Shown in pieces: positions 1 through 8,923 of a stretch of DNA of 64,000 nt; position 1 is the stretch's first letter, and each line of letters starts with the position of its first letter. The translations under genes were made by a program, and so were the position numbers. This DNA comes from Streptomyces coeruleorubidus. GTDB lineage: Bacteria > Actinomycetota > Actinomycetes > Streptomycetales > Streptomycetaceae. The DNA is taken from positions 7,688,001-7,752,000 of the forward strand of contig NZ_CP118527.1 in NCBI RefSeq assembly GCF_028885415.1. Reading direction: 5' to 3'. The notes under the pieces were generated by a model. The model was not told the DNA's origin. It made no database searches and saw only the letters and a program-made list of their open reading frames with translations.

Positions 1-149
1 CGCCGGGGGCCAGGCCAACCGGGATGCTCCGCCGCCGTCCGAGAAGTGACGGGCGCGCGGTCGCCGCGCCGGCCGGGGCCGCGGTCGGCGCATCGCCGCC
101 GGGCCCTGCCCGGCCGCGGCCTCGCCCCGCGCCGTTCGTTGGCGGGCGG

Positions 150-475
150 CCCGCCGTCTTCGCTCCTGCCGGGTTCCGGCCTGGTCGGGGCCTGTGCTGC
201 CTGCCGGCAGGCGATGCGACGTCACTCACCTTCCGGGCCCTGGCCTGACCGCGGCCCGCCGTCTTCGCTCCTGCCGGGGTCCGGCCTGGCCGGGGCCTGC
301 GCCGCCCGTCGGCAGGCGACGCACCGTCACCCACCTTCCGGATGTCCCGGCCTGGCCGTGGCCCGCGCCGCCCGTCGGCAGGCGACGCACCGTCACCCGC
401 CCTCCGGGTGTCCCGGCCTGGCCGTGGCCCGCGCCGGTCGCCGGCAGGCGGCCGTCGGCGTCACACCTTCCAGGT
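150..475. repeat. Degenerate tandem repeats downstream of and into the NmrA gene
   Basis: Four imperfect copies of a GC-rich block lie at about 201-240, 305-342, 370-408 and 438-475. Each has a CGGCAGGCG core followed by a GTCAC / ACCTTCC stretch. The last copy is the 3' end of the minus-strand oxidoreductase gene, including its stop codon at 461-463, so the other copies look like outward duplications of that gene's end. A longer block (CCCGCCGTCTTCGCTCCTGCCG, split here as two halves of 11) begins near 150 and again near 255, giving a coarse period of about 105 bp and then about 65 bp. No gene was recognised in 1-460. Confidence 0.7.
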
Positions 476-1306
476 CCCGGCCGCCGTCTCCTCCCGTACG
501 AAGTCCGTGAAGTCCCGGGGAGCGCGGCCCAAGACCTCCCGTACGCCGTCCGAGAGGTGTGCGTTGCGGCCGTCGAGGAGGGTGTCGAAGATTTCGGTCA
601 GGGCCGTGACCTCCTGCGGCGGTACGCCGAAGCCGAGCAGCGCCTCGCCGTAGTCCCGTGTCGACACGGCCCGGTAGGTGAGCGGGCGGCCCGTCGCTTC
701 GGCGATCTCCGCGACCGCCTCGCCGAAGGTCAGCAGGCGCGGCCCGGAGAGGGTGAGTGTCCGGCCCACGTACCGGTCGCCCGCCGTCAGCGCGGCCACC
801 ACCACGTCCGCGATGTCCCGCACGTCGAGGAACGGCTCCCGCACTTCGCCGGCCGGGAACACCAGCTCCCCGCGCTCCCGCAACTCCGCCACCAGCGGCC
901 CCTCGCTGAAGTTCTGCGCGAACCACGCGGCCCGTACGACCGTCCAGTCCGCCCCCGAGGCGTGCAGCGCCTCCTCGGTGGGCAGGGCCTGCTCCTCGCC
1001 GCGCCCGGACAGCAGCACCAGCCGCCGCACCCCGAGCCCGACCGCCTCCCGCGCGAGGTCCCCCACCGCCTCGGCGGCGCCCGGCGCGCCGACGTCCGAG
1101 GGGTAGGCGAGGTAGGCCGCGTCGGCGCCGCGCAAGGTGTCCGCCCAGGTCGAGCGGTCCCACCAGTCGAAACCGGTCGACCGCGACGCCGCCCGTACCG
1201 TGAGCCCGGCGGCCTCCGCCGCCCGGGCCACCCGGCTCCCCGTACGGCCCGAGGCACCCGTCACCACAACCGTCATGCCCTGCGTGTTCCGTGTCGTGTT
1301 CGTCAT
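461..1306 (-). CDS. NmrA-family NAD(P)-binding oxidoreductase
   Basis: Encodes about 281 aa. Near the N-terminus is the dinucleotide-binding signature VVTGASGRTG (GxxGxxG), followed by the SRSTGFDW and AYLAYPSD stretches usual in atypical SDR / NmrA-like proteins. These proteins bind NAD(P) and act as quinone or aldehyde reductases or as redox-sensing regulators; the substrate here is unknown. The first Met at 1306 and the Met at 1276, just before the Rossmann strand, are both possible starts, and neither has a strong Shine-Dalgarno. It is divergent from an AraC-type gene starting 81 bp away, a common regulator/target pairing. The C-terminus lies inside the last unit of a degenerate tandem repeat. 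Confidence 0.85.
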   Translation of the reverse strand: MTNTTRNTQGMTVVVTGASGRTGSRVARAAEAAGLTVRAASRSTGFDWWDRSTWADTLRGADAAYLAYPSDVGAPGAAEAVGDLAREAVGLGVRRLVLLSGRGEEQALPTEEALHASGADWTVVRAAWFAQNFSEGPLVAELRERGELVFPAGEVREPFLDVRDIADVVVAALTAGDRYVGRTLTLSGPRLLTFGEAVAEIAEATGRPLTYRAVSTRDYGEALLGFGVPPQEVTALTEIFDTLLDGRNAHLSDGVREVLGRAPRDFTDFVREETAAGTWKV

Positions 1307-1387
1307 GCCGTCGAGTCAACTGCCGTACACCGCCCGGAACCATCGCTGAACGGCTCATTCTCATACGACCGCGTCTACGCTGGCACC

Positions 1388-2323
1388 ATGGACGCACTCG
1401 CCGGGTTGCTGGAGGGCCCCCGCGCGCGGGGCGCGTTCATGACCAGGGCGTGTTTCGACCCGCCGTGGGCGGTGCGCGTGGAGGACCGGGCGCCGCTCAC
1501 CGTGATGCTCGTCGCGCGCGGCGAGGCCTGGGTCCTGCCCGACCGGGGCGAGCGGACACGGCTGCGGGCCGGGGACCTCGCCATCGCCCGCGGCCCGGAC
1601 TCGTACACCTGCGCAGACGACCCGGGTACGCCACCGCAGGCGCTGATCCTGCCGCGTCAGGAGTGCCGCTACCCCGACGGACGTCCCCTCAACGGCTCCA
1701 TGGACCTGGGCGTGCGCACCTGGGGCGACCGGCTCGATGGTGCCACGGTGATGCTGATCGGCACGTACCCAGTGCAGGGCGAGATCAGCGGCCGGCTGCT
1801 GGACGCGCTGCCGCCGCTGCTCACCCTCACGTCCGACGTGTGGGACTGCCCGCTCACGCCGTACGTCTCCGAGGAGATCGTCCGGGACGAGCCGGGCCAG
1901 GAGGTCGTCCTGGACCGTCTGCTGGATCTGCTGGTCATCGCCGCGCTGCGCGCGTGGTTCGCCCGCCCAGAGGCGGAGGCGCCCGCCTGGTACCGGGCCC
2001 TCGCCGATCCGGTCGTCGGCGGCGCCCTGCGCCTGCTCCAGGACGACCCCGCCCACCCGTGGACCATCGCCGCGCTCGCCGCCAAGACCGGGGTGTCCCG
2101 CGCCGCGCTCGCCCGCCGCTTCACCGCCCTGGTCGGCGAGCCCCCGATGACGTACCTCACCGGCTGGCGCCTCGCCCTCGCGGCCGACCGCCTGCGCGAC
2201 TCCGAGGACACGCTCGACGCCGTGGCCCGACGGGTGGGGTACGGCAGCGCGTTCGCCTTGTCGACGGCGTTCAAGCGGGTGTACGGGGTGAGTCCGGTGG
2301 AGTACCGGGGGCGGTCGGCGTAG
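1388..2323 (+). CDS. AraC-family regulator with cupin sensor domain
   Basis: Encodes about 311 aa. The N-terminal part (about 1-190) is a cupin of the AraC-binding type, with [14 protein letters not shown] and a [11 protein letters not shown] turn. The C-terminal part (about 205-305) holds two helix-turn-helix motifs: [19 protein letters not shown], then [20 protein letters not shown] with the AraC-typical GVSPVEYR ending. The frame stays open far upstream, but the sensor domain begins at the ATG at 1388, which is taken as the start. The neighbouring divergent NmrA-like oxidoreductase is the obvious candidate target. In this subfamily the cupin often senses small electrophiles or aromatic compounds; the ligand here is unknown. 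Confidence 0.88.
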   Translation: MDALAGLLEGPRARGAFMTRACFDPPWAVRVEDRAPLTVMLVARGEAWVLPDRGERTRLRAGDLAIARGPDSYTCADDPGTPPQALILPRQECRYPDGRPLNGSMDLGVRTWGDRLDGATVMLIGTYPVQGEISGRLLDALPPLLTLTSDVWDCPLTPYVSEEIVRDEPGQEVVLDRLLDLLVIAALRAWFARPEAEAPAWYRALADPVVGGALRLLQDDPAHPWTIAALAAKTGVSRAALARRFTALVGEPPMTYLTGWRLALAADRLRDSEDTLDAVARRVGYGSAFALSTAFKRVYGVSPVEYRGRSA

Positions 2324-2432
2324 CGGCCGGGGACGGGGCGCCGCCCTGGCCGACCTGGTCGGCAGCGGTGGCGCAGCCCGGCCCGGGCCGCTCGCGGCAC
2401 GCGTACGCGGCCCGCGGCGTAGCCTGGCCTAC

Positions 2433-3122
2433 GTGTACGTGGAGCGGGCGTCACGGCTGGCGGGAGCGGTCGTGTGGAGCAATGCCCCGGAGCGGGACGG
2501 GGCGGCGCGTGTGCTGCCCGACGGGTGCATGGACCTGCTGTGGCATGAGGGGCGGCTGCTGGTCGCCGGGCCCGATACCCACGCGTTCGTCACCGACGGC
2601 GAGAGCGGCACCTGGGCCGGCGTCCGCTTCTACCCGGGCACTGCCCCGGCCCTGCTGGGCGTACCGGCGCACGAGCTGCGCGACCGTCGCGTCGAGCTCG
2701 CGGACCTGTGGCCGGCCTCGGAGGTACGGCGACTGGCCGCACGGGTGAACGCGGCCTCCGACCCGGCGAGCGGGCTGGAGGACCTCGCCCTGCGGCAGGC
2801 GGCCGGTGCCGATCCGCCGGATCCGCTGCTGCGGCACGTCGTGACCGCTCTCGGCGCGGGCCGCCCTGTCGCCGCGACCGCCGACGAACTCGGTCTCGGC
2901 GCACGCCAGTTGCACCGCCGTTCGCTGACCGCCTTCGGCTACGGACCCAAGACCCTGGCCCGGATCCTGCGGCTGCGCCGCGCCCTCGCGCTGGCCCGGG
3001 ACGGTGTGCCGTTCGCGGACACGGCCGTCCGGGCCGGCTACGCCGACCAGGCCCATCTGGCCCGGGACGTCAGGGAGTTGGCGGGCCTGCCGCTGGGGGA
3101 GCTACTCGCCGGCCGCGGCTAG
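2433..3122 (+). CDS. AraC-family regulator with DUF6597-like N-terminus
   Basis: Encodes about 229 aa from a GTG start at 2433. The N-terminal part contains the [16 protein letters not shown] motif of short AraC-type regulators (DUF6597-like), and the C-terminal third carries the HTH pair ([17 protein letters not shown] and [20 protein letters not shown]). Its 3' end overlaps by 21 bp the convergent VOC gene that follows. With the VOC and SRPBCC genes it makes a recurrent actinobacterial trio, so it may bind the long inverted repeat between them; this is inferred from position only. Confidence 0.82.
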   Translation: MYVERASRLAGAVVWSNAPERDGAARVLPDGCMDLLWHEGRLLVAGPDTHAFVTDGESGTWAGVRFYPGTAPALLGVPAHELRDRRVELADLWPASEVRRLAARVNAASDPASGLEDLALRQAAGADPPDPLLRHVVTALGAGRPVAATADELGLGARQLHRRSLTAFGYGPKTLARILRLRRALALARDGVPFADTAVRAGYADQAHLARDVRELAGLPLGELLAGRG

Positions 3123-3506
3123 CGGAGCGAACAGGTCCACCCCGTTGCCGTCCGGGTCGAGCACGACGGCGTACCGCTGCCCCCAGAAGGCGTCCCAGGG
3201 CTTGAGCTCACCGTGGCACCCGGCGCCCACCAACTCCTCGTACAACGAGTCCACTTCCTCCGGCCCGTCGCAGCGCAGGGCCAGCGAGGTCCGGCCGCCG
3301 CCGGCGGGCGGCTGCCACTCGGGCAGGAAGGAGCGGACCGTCTCCTCGGTGTCGAGCATCAGCCGCAGCCCGCCGGGCAGTCCGGCCTCGGCGTGCGGCT
3401 GGCTCTCGGAGCCTTCGGGGAAGGCGAACCCGAGCCGGCGGTAGAAGGCGACGGAGGCGGCCATGTCGGAGACGACCAGGCCGATGGCATCGAATCGAGC
3501 AGTCAT
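3102..3506 (-). CDS. VOC-superfamily (glyoxalase-like) protein
   Basis: Encodes about 134 aa from the ATG at 3506. The fold is shown by [23 protein letters not shown] at the N-terminus (given as two overlapping motifs [10 protein letters not shown] and AFYRRLGF) and by the [17 protein letters not shown] ending, both typical of single-domain vicinal-oxygen-chelate proteins such as glyoxalase- or bleomycin-resistance-like members. Metal ligands cannot be assigned with certainty and the substrate is unknown. The frame is open further upstream, but the domain begins here, and a longer form would run through the inverted-repeat operator at 3538-3599. It is divergent from the SRPBCC gene. Confidence 0.82.
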   Translation of the reverse strand: MTARFDAIGLVVSDMAASVAFYRRLGFAFPEGSESQPHAEAGLPGGLRLMLDTEETVRSFLPEWQPPAGGGRTSLALRCDGPEEVDSLYEELVGAGCHGELKPWDAFWGQRYAVVLDPDGNGVDLFAPLAAAGE

Positions 3507-3537
3507 GGGCCCACCGTAGGCAGGTCCGCGACGCCCG

Positions 3538-3599
3538 GTCTTGAAGGAATCGGACACCGGTCGGCACGGTGACCGATCCGTGTCCGATCCGTTCAAGAC
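3538..3599. promoter_or_regulatory. Long inverted-repeat operator between divergent VOC and SRPBCC genes
   Basis: The left arm GTCTTGAAGGAATCGGACAC (3538-3557) and right arm GTGTCCGATCCGTTCAAGAC (3580-3599) are reverse complements at 18 of 20 positions. An inner CGGTC...GACCG pair extends the symmetry into the 22-bp spacer. The element fills most of the gap between the two divergent starts (3506 and 3631), so a dimeric regulator bound there could control both genes. Confidence 0.75.
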
Positions 3600-3630
3600 G
3601 GCCCCCGGGCAGGCCCGTAACGTCGCCGCC

Positions 3631-4038
3631 ATGACGACCACGACACGACGATCCAGGCACCTCGGCGTCTCGATCGACCGCCCCGCACAGGAGGTCTACG
3701 ACTACGTCTCGAACCCCGCCAACGTCCCCGGCTGGGCTCCCGGACTGGCCCGTTCCATCGAGCTGGTGGACGGCCGGTGGGTGGGGGAGTCGCCCATGGG
3801 ACGGGTCGTGGTGGTCTTCACGCCCGGGAACGACTTCGGCGTGCTCGACCACGACGTCACGCTGCCCTCGGGGCAGACCGTCCACAACCCGATGCGGGTG
3901 ATCGCCGACGGCCCCGGCTGCGAGGTGGTGTTCACCCTGCGCCGGCAGCCCTGGACGAGCGACGAGGAGTTCGGCCGCGACGCGGAGGCGGTGACCGCCG
4001 ACCTCACCGCCCTCAAGCGGCTGATGGAACGCACATGA
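3631..4038 (+). CDS. SRPBCC (START/Bet v1-like) protein
   Basis: Encodes about 135 aa from the ATG at 3631. HLGVSIDRPAQEVYDYVSNP with the following NVPGWAPGL is the classic N-terminus of SRPBCC / polyketide-cyclase-like proteins, and the C-terminal helix (AEAVTADLTALKRLME) is also typical. Such proteins bind hydrophobic ligands in a helix-grip fold; the ligand here is unknown. It lies divergently from the VOC gene across a shared inverted repeat, so the two are probably co-regulated. Confidence 0.8.
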   Translation: MTTTTRRSRHLGVSIDRPAQEVYDYVSNPANVPGWAPGLARSIELVDGRWVGESPMGRVVVVFTPGNDFGVLDHDVTLPSGQTVHNPMRVIADGPGCEVVFTLRRQPWTSDEEFGRDAEAVTADLTALKRLMERT

Positions 4039-4136
4039 GACATCTGCCGGGGCCGGCCGGATAGCAGGTTCCCCGCCTTCGGAACCCGTGGAACAGTGAC
4101 CACTTGTCATTCAACGTTCTGTATCGGAGCCGCGGG

Positions 4137-4715
4137 ATGCCTGCACACCTGAGTCGGCCGAGCGTGCGGCGCCCGGACGGCTCTGCGCTGCCTGGCGCGC
4201 TCATTGCTCTGGTGACTGCCGCGGTGCTCACGGCAAGCGGTTGCAGCGGGAGCGAGAGCAACCCGGACAAAGCGCAGGCGACGAAATCCACTCGCACCGC
4301 CGTCGCGCCGAACGCGGCGGGGAGTTGCCGCCCCGCGGTGAAGCAGCTCTCCCTTCCCTCGTGGGCGCGGAAGGGATTCCCGCGAGAGGTGTCACAGCGG
4401 CACATCATCGGCGACAAGGGCGAAATCGCCGCGGTGCTCTTCGGATACCCGTACCACGCGCCGACAGCCAAGGGCCGGGAAAACAAGATCCTCTGGGTGG
4501 CCAAGGACACCGAGGAGGAGGCCGCCGGCAGAGGGCCTGACGACCGGCTGACCATCAGGGCCGTCCTCGCCGGCACGAACGAAGTGGTGACCCGCTCGGT
4601 CACCGGGGGGCCCGGCTCTTCTCTCATCGACATGCCGAAGCCGGGGTGCTGGACGTTCTCCCTTTCCTGGGCCGGACATTCCGACTCCCTCGACATCGAG
4701 TACCTCGTCGGCTGA
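4137..4715 (+). CDS. Putative secreted lipoprotein
   Basis: Encodes about 192 aa from the ATG at 4137; a TTG 33 bp upstream is less likely. Residues 18-35 form a hydrophobic signal segment ending in LTASGC, a lipobox with the acylated Cys at about residue 36. The mature region starts with a Ser/Thr/Ala-rich linker and then a compact domain of about 120 aa containing VSQRHIIGDKGEIAAVLFGY and a GCWTFSLSW motif near the C-terminus. No enzyme family was recognised. It is probably anchored to the outer face of the membrane. Confidence 0.65.
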   Translation: MPAHLSRPSVRRPDGSALPGALIALVTAAVLTASGCSGSESNPDKAQATKSTRTAVAPNAAGSCRPAVKQLSLPSWARKGFPREVSQRHIIGDKGEIAAVLFGYPYHAPTAKGRENKILWVAKDTEEEAAGRGPDDRLTIRAVLAGTNEVVTRSVTGGPGSSLIDMPKPGCWTFSLSWAGHSDSLDIEYLVG

Positions 4716-4752
4716 GAGCGGGCCGCAGCACCGAGCGCTTTGCGGACACCCC

Positions 4753-5775
4753 CTAAGCCGTCCCGTAGTGGATCGTGCCGTCCTCGTCCATCGTCGGGTG
4801 CATCTTCATGGGCCCGTACTCGTCGACGTCCGACGGTCGCGGGCACTCCGGTCCGTCGGGGCCCATGCGCAGCATGCGTTCGACGCGGCAGATGCGGAAC
4901 ACGCGGTCGTCGAAGCGGAACTCGTCGGCGCGGTCGAGTGCCTTGTACTCCTCGGCGGCGCGCGCGTACCGGGCCTTCTTGGTGTCGTCGTACTGGTACA
5001 GCATGGCCCACATCTCGGACATGCCGCTGTAGAGCAGGCGCCGGGCGTCGTGCGGCGTGGCCATGAGGGCGCCGCAGGGCTGCCAGCCGTAACGGCCGCG
5101 CTCGACCACGCCGAAACCGGTGGGCAGCAGCACGGGATCCGGGTGCGTGGCCACCGCCTTCTCGGAGTCCGCGCGGACGTCGGAGGGGAATCGGGCGCCC
5201 GTGTACGCGAACTCGCGCAGCCTCAGCCGCAGCGCGCCCGCCGCCAGGCCGTCCGGGCGGGCCGGGTCGAGCACGAAGCCGACGTCCGGCGACGTGGTGT
5301 CCTTGGCCCGCCTGTCCCACGACCGTCGTGCCGGCTCCGGGTCGGTGGGGCGCGGCGGCTCCGGTCCGTCGTCGTTGCAGCGGGCGAACTCGTCGCCGCG
5401 CACCACGCGGTAGCGGACCCCGCACGCCTCGACCTCGTTCACCGGCTCGCGCTCCATCACCGCGACGGCCGCCAGCAGTTCACGCCGGACGGCCGGGTCG
5501 TCGGTGCCGTCCTTCGCCGTGAACCACAGGTGTGAGTGCAGCCCGTCCCGGGCCACTTGCGCCATGCCGTCCGTCACCGGCTTCAGCAGCCGCCATTGCG
5601 GCCCCACCGCCGGATCCTGCAAGGCGACCCCGAAGACCGGCCCGCGCAGCGACAGTGCGGGATAGCGCCGCGAGGCGTCCATCGCGTCGGCCTCCCGCAT
5701 CCAGGCGGCGGGGTCGTCACGGCGGACCAACTCCTCCTGGAGAGCGTCGATCTGTTGCTGCCAGTCATCGTTCAT
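4753..5775 (-). CDS. DUF5954 family protein
   Basis: Encodes about 340 aa from the ATG at 5775 (MNDDWQQQ). An upstream open extension adds low-complexity residues and was rejected. The sequence DASRRYPALSLRGPVFGVAL near residue 40 and the later FRFDDRVFRICRVERMLRMG are recognised by memory as DUF5954, a family largely confined to Streptomyces and relatives. It has no signal peptide or membrane segment and no known function. A Trp/Tyr-rich C-terminus ends in DEYGPMKMHPTMDEDGTIHY. Confidence 0.7.
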   Translation of the reverse strand: MNDDWQQQIDALQEELVRRDDPAAWMREADAMDASRRYPALSLRGPVFGVALQDPAVGPQWRLLKPVTDGMAQVARDGLHSHLWFTAKDGTDDPAVRRELLAAVAVMEREPVNEVEACGVRYRVVRGDEFARCNDDGPEPPRPTDPEPARRSWDRRAKDTTSPDVGFVLDPARPDGLAAGALRLRLREFAYTGARFPSDVRADSEKAVATHPDPVLLPTGFGVVERGRYGWQPCGALMATPHDARRLLYSGMSEMWAMLYQYDDTKKARYARAAEEYKALDRADEFRFDDRVFRICRVERMLRMGPDGPECPRPSDVDEYGPMKMHPTMDEDGTIHYGTA

Positions 5776-6089
5776 GCACGCATTGTCGTAGCGGACGGGG
5801 AGCCGAATCAGGCCGGACGAGCCAACAAAGGCTGTTGTTGGGAACGCAAGACGGTGGTCCCGGGCCCACGCGGGTCCCGGTCGTCCCACTCTCCGGCGGG
5901 ACGCCGCCGCCCCGCTCGTGAACCGTCCCTGGGCGGTCCGCGTACGGCGGGAAAGCTCGCTCCGGCCGCCCCCGACCCATGAGGCTGTGCCGTGCCGGTT
6001 GAGACGAGCCGCCCCAGGGGGAACCCACGGGTGACGGCGGTACGGGCGCGCGGCGCGCGTAAGGGGTGCGCGACTGCACGAGCACGCCT
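5776..6089. other. Intergenic gap, no gene recognised
   Basis: About 314 bp between the DUF5954 start and the end of the beta-propeller gene, both on the minus strand. It must hold the DUF5954 promoter, but no convincing -35/-10 pair or stem-loop was found. Confidence 0.5.
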
Positions 6090-7340
6090 TCAGCGCACGC
6101 GCGTGACGAACGCCTGCCGCTCGCTGGAGCCGTCCTCGCCCTGGAGGTCGAGCCGCTCACCGTCGAAGGCCACGACCCGGCCGCGGGCGTCGATGGTCGG
6201 GTGGGCCGCGGGCCGCTGGTTCGCCGTGCCGTCGGGGCGGGCGCTGATCATGGCCACCTGGCCGGTGCGCAGGTCACGCCAGTAGACGACCTGGCGGGGG
6301 CGCTGACCAGGGGCCGATTCGGACACGGCGAAGGCGATCCGGCGGGCGTCGGCGCTCGGCCGGCCGCTGTGCGTGCCGTACTGCGGCTGCGGGCCCAGGA
6401 CGTGCCGCAGCGTTCCCCGCAGCAGATCCCGTACGACGACGCCCGCGGTGTCGTTGGTGCCTCCGGACGGCAGCGTGAGGCACTTCCAGTTGAAGGCGAC
6501 ATGGTGGCCGTCGGCGCTGATCACCGGGGAACCGACCCCGTTCTCCGCCGGGTCTCCCGCGCACTCGGCGTCGGCGCGGGTGCGCTCTCCCGTCCGCCGG
6601 TCGAGGACGTGGACGCCTTCCTCGTCCTCGCCGGGATCGGTCCCCGCGTCCCACAGGTGATAGGCGACGCGGCTGCCGTCGTGGCTCAGCGTGGGGGAGA
6701 CCAGGCGCTGTTCGCCGCTGGGCAGCGGGTGGTCGATCTCCGTGGTGGTGCCGCGCCGGAGGTCACGCACGTAGAGCCGTGACCGGTCGTCGAACCTGTC
6801 CGTCGGCCGGGCCGTGAACGCCACGTACCGCCCATTGCCGCTGACGACCGGCGTCGCCGCCCGGCCGAAGGCGGGGTCGGTGCCCTCGTCGACCTGGGCG
6901 GTGCGGCCTGTCCGGGTGTCGTGGAGGTAGGCCGGGAGCCGCACTTCGCGGGTCGGCGGCCAGGTGTTCGGCGCCAGCGCGGCGAAGGCGACGCGGGAGC
7001 CGTCCGCGCTGATGGACGGCTCCCCGAACTCCTGATCACCCGGAACGTCGCTGACCCAGCGCAGGTCTCCGGTGCGCAGATCCCTCACATAGACGTCGGC
7101 GGCGCTGTCGGTGTCGCCGGGTGCCAGGTTCGTGGCCCACGACAGGAACGCAACGTGCCCGCCGTCGGCACTGACCACGGGGTACGCCGAAGCGCCGTTG
7201 CCCTTGACGCCGTCGGCCGTGACGTCGACGAACTCCGTGCCCGGTCTCGGCTCGGACGCCCCGGCGGGCCCGGCGGGCGCCGCCGTGCACACCGATGCCA
7301 TCGCGGCGACGACAGCCGCTCGTAACGCAGAACGCATCAT
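6090..7340 (-). CDS. Secreted TolB/PD40-type beta-propeller protein
   Basis: Encodes about 416 aa from the tandem ATGs at 7340/7337. A signal peptide (MMRSALRAAVVAAMASVC, then an Ala/Pro/Gly-rich region to about residue 30) precedes at least six repeats of the PD40 type. Examples are VSADGGHVAFLSW, ISADGSRVAFAAL, VSGNGRYVAFTA, LSHDGSRVAYHL, ISADGHHVAFNW and PSADARRIAFAV, each followed by an xVRDLRTG-like strand. The protein should fold as a six- or seven-bladed propeller outside the cell, as a binding or scaffold module; no catalytic domain is attached. The open frame upstream of the signal peptide is not coding in character. Confidence 0.82.
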   Translation of the reverse strand: MMRSALRAAVVAAMASVCTAAPAGPAGASEPRPGTEFVDVTADGVKGNGASAYPVVSADGGHVAFLSWATNLAPGDTDSAADVYVRDLRTGDLRWVSDVPGDQEFGEPSISADGSRVAFAALAPNTWPPTREVRLPAYLHDTRTGRTAQVDEGTDPAFGRAATPVVSGNGRYVAFTARPTDRFDDRSRLYVRDLRRGTTTEIDHPLPSGEQRLVSPTLSHDGSRVAYHLWDAGTDPGEDEEGVHVLDRRTGERTRADAECAGDPAENGVGSPVISADGHHVAFNWKCLTLPSGGTNDTAGVVVRDLLRGTLRHVLGPQPQYGTHSGRPSADARRIAFAVSESAPGQRPRQVVYWRDLRTGQVAMISARPDGTANQRPAAHPTIDARGRVVAFDGERLDLQGEDGSSERQAFVTRVR

Positions 7341-7677
7341 TCCCCCCGGTCGGCAACGCCCCCCGCCCCAGCGGCAAGGGCCCGCACCCATGCAACGGCC
7401 CCACCGGGCACAGGTCAATGCGACCATTTCCGTACAACCCGAAACCGCGATCGACTGTCCGCACCCGCGAGTGCGATGGCCTGCCCGCGCCCGCACCCCC
7501 ACGCCCCGCCACACCGCCGCTCCCACCCTCGCGGCCGCTTCCGCCCGGGGCGCTCCTGCCCCGTGACCGCTCCGGCCTGACGGCCGGTCTCGTCCCGGGC
7601 CCGCCTGACGGCCGGTCCCGCCCCGCTCCCGGTCCCGCCCCGCTCCCGCCTCACCCCGCTCCCACGGCCCCCCGCCG
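7341..7677. other. Intergenic gap with short direct repeats
   Basis: 337 bp downstream of a LacI gene and upstream of the beta-propeller gene, both on the minus strand. GACGGCCGGTC occurs twice near 7580-7615 and a CCCGCTCCCG unit recurs near 7621-7670. No gene or clear terminator stem was recognised. Confidence 0.5.
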
Positions 7678-8721
7678 CTACACCCGCGGCGCCGCCGTGC
7701 TCGACCGTTCCACCAGTCGCGTCGACAACTCCGTTCGCGTGCTCTCCGGGTGGTGGCCGTCCATCAGGCGCAGCAGCGAGCGCAGCGCCGTCGCGGCCAT
7801 CTCCGACAGCGGCTGGCGGACCGTGGTCAGCGCGGGGGAGGCCCAGCGTGCCTCGGGCAGGTCGTCGAAGCCCACCACGCTGACGTCGTCCGGGACCCTC
7901 AACCCCCGCTCGGCCAAGGCCTCGTACACCCCCAGCGCCATCCGGTCCGAGCAGACGAAGACGGCCGTCGGCGGCTCGGGCAGGTCGAGCAGTTCCAGCA
8001 TGCGGCGGCGGGCCTGGCTCTCGTCGAAGCCGGCGTGCCGGACGTACTCGGCGCGGTGCCGGAGCCCGGCCGACGCGAGCGCCGAGCGGTAACCGGCGAC
8101 CCGGGCGCTGCTGCACATCGTGCGCCGGTGACCGGCGATGACGGCGATGCGCTCGTGGCCCAGGGAGAGCAGATGCTCCGTGGCCGTCAGGCCGCCCTGC
8201 CAGTTCGCCGCGCCCACCGACGCCACGCCCTCCGGCGGTTCCTGGACCGGGTCGATCATCACGAACGGGATGCGGTGCTGCTCCAGCCAGGCGTACTGGG
8301 AATCGCTCAGCTCGGCCAGGTTGAACAGGACCCCGGAGGAGCCCCGGGCGACCAGCTTGTCCAGCCAGCCGCGCTCCGGGCGCCCGGCCCGGGTACGGGT
8401 CAGGGCCGCCGACACCACGACCTCGAGGCCCGCGTCGTGCGCCGCCTCCTCCACCCCGTGCAGCACGGCGCCCGACCAGGAGCTCTCCAGTGAGTGCACG
8501 ACCAGGTCGACCAGCCGGGGCGCCTTCGTCGCGTCGAACCGGGGTCTGCGCACATAGCCGAGCCGGTCGAGCGCCTCGGTGACGCGGCGGCGGGTCTCGG
8601 GCGCCACGTCCTCCCGGCCGTTGACCACCTTCGACGCGGTCGGCACCGACACCCCCGCCTCGCGCGCCACGACCGCCAGCGTCGGACCTGCCGCCACGCT
8701 CGCACTCGCCGTACGGACCAT
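7678..8721 (-). CDS. LacI-family transcriptional regulator (xylan-type)
   Basis: Encodes about 347 aa. The N-terminal HTH (TLAVVAREAGVSVPTASKVV) with the minor-groove hinge segment after it is followed by a periplasmic-binding-like sugar sensor containing VLFNLAEL, VGFDDLPEARW and LTTVRQPL. It lies just beyond the GH43 gene that ends the ABC operon on the same strand and is a likely repressor of that operon; the arrangement resembles the Streptomyces bxl xylo-oligosaccharide loci. Its own upstream gap holds palindromes at 8757-8767, 8809-8816 and 8884-8891. The ligand is not shown by the sequence. Confidence 0.9.
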   Translation of the reverse strand: MVRTASASVAAGPTLAVVAREAGVSVPTASKVVNGREDVAPETRRRVTEALDRLGYVRRPRFDATKAPRLVDLVVHSLESSWSGAVLHGVEEAAHDAGLEVVVSAALTRTRAGRPERGWLDKLVARGSSGVLFNLAELSDSQYAWLEQHRIPFVMIDPVQEPPEGVASVGAANWQGGLTATEHLLSLGHERIAVIAGHRRTMCSSARVAGYRSALASAGLRHRAEYVRHAGFDESQARRRMLELLDLPEPPTAVFVCSDRMALGVYEALAERGLRVPDDVSVVGFDDLPEARWASPALTTVRQPLSEMAATALRSLLRLMDGHHPESTRTELSTRLVERSSTAAPRV

Positions 8722-8756
8722 CGGGAACCCACCTCTCCGGCCCGCCCGAGGGCCGT

Positions 8757-8891
8757 GGAAAGTTTCGACCAGCGCTGCTCACCGCGGTCCGGAGTCCGAG
8801 CCGACAGAAAGCGCTTCCTACTCTAGGTGCGGCGCAGGACGGCGGGAAGACAAGTGAATTCACGGGTTCTCGCCGGTCAAAACTTTCGAAA
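8757..8891. promoter_or_regulatory. Cluster of operator-like palindromes upstream of LacI
   Basis: Three elements lie between the LacI start and the GH43 stop. GGAAAGTTTCG at 8757-8767 (reverse complement CGAAACTTTCC) differs at one position from the CGAAACTTTCG inverted repeat described upstream of actinomycete xylanase genes. AAGCGCTT at 8809-8816 sits within GAAAGCGCTTCC. TTTCGAAA lies at 8884-8891. They suggest autoregulation of the LacI gene and a xylan-linked regulon. Confidence 0.55.
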
Positions 8892-8923
8892 CCCCGAACA
8901 ACGCGCTCAGCCGGGGGCGCAGG

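Noticed and set aside
194..1387. N-terminal extension of the AraC gene through the repeat region and the opposite NmrA gene
   Set aside because: The cupin sensor begins at the ATG at 1388; the extension is antisense to a real gene.
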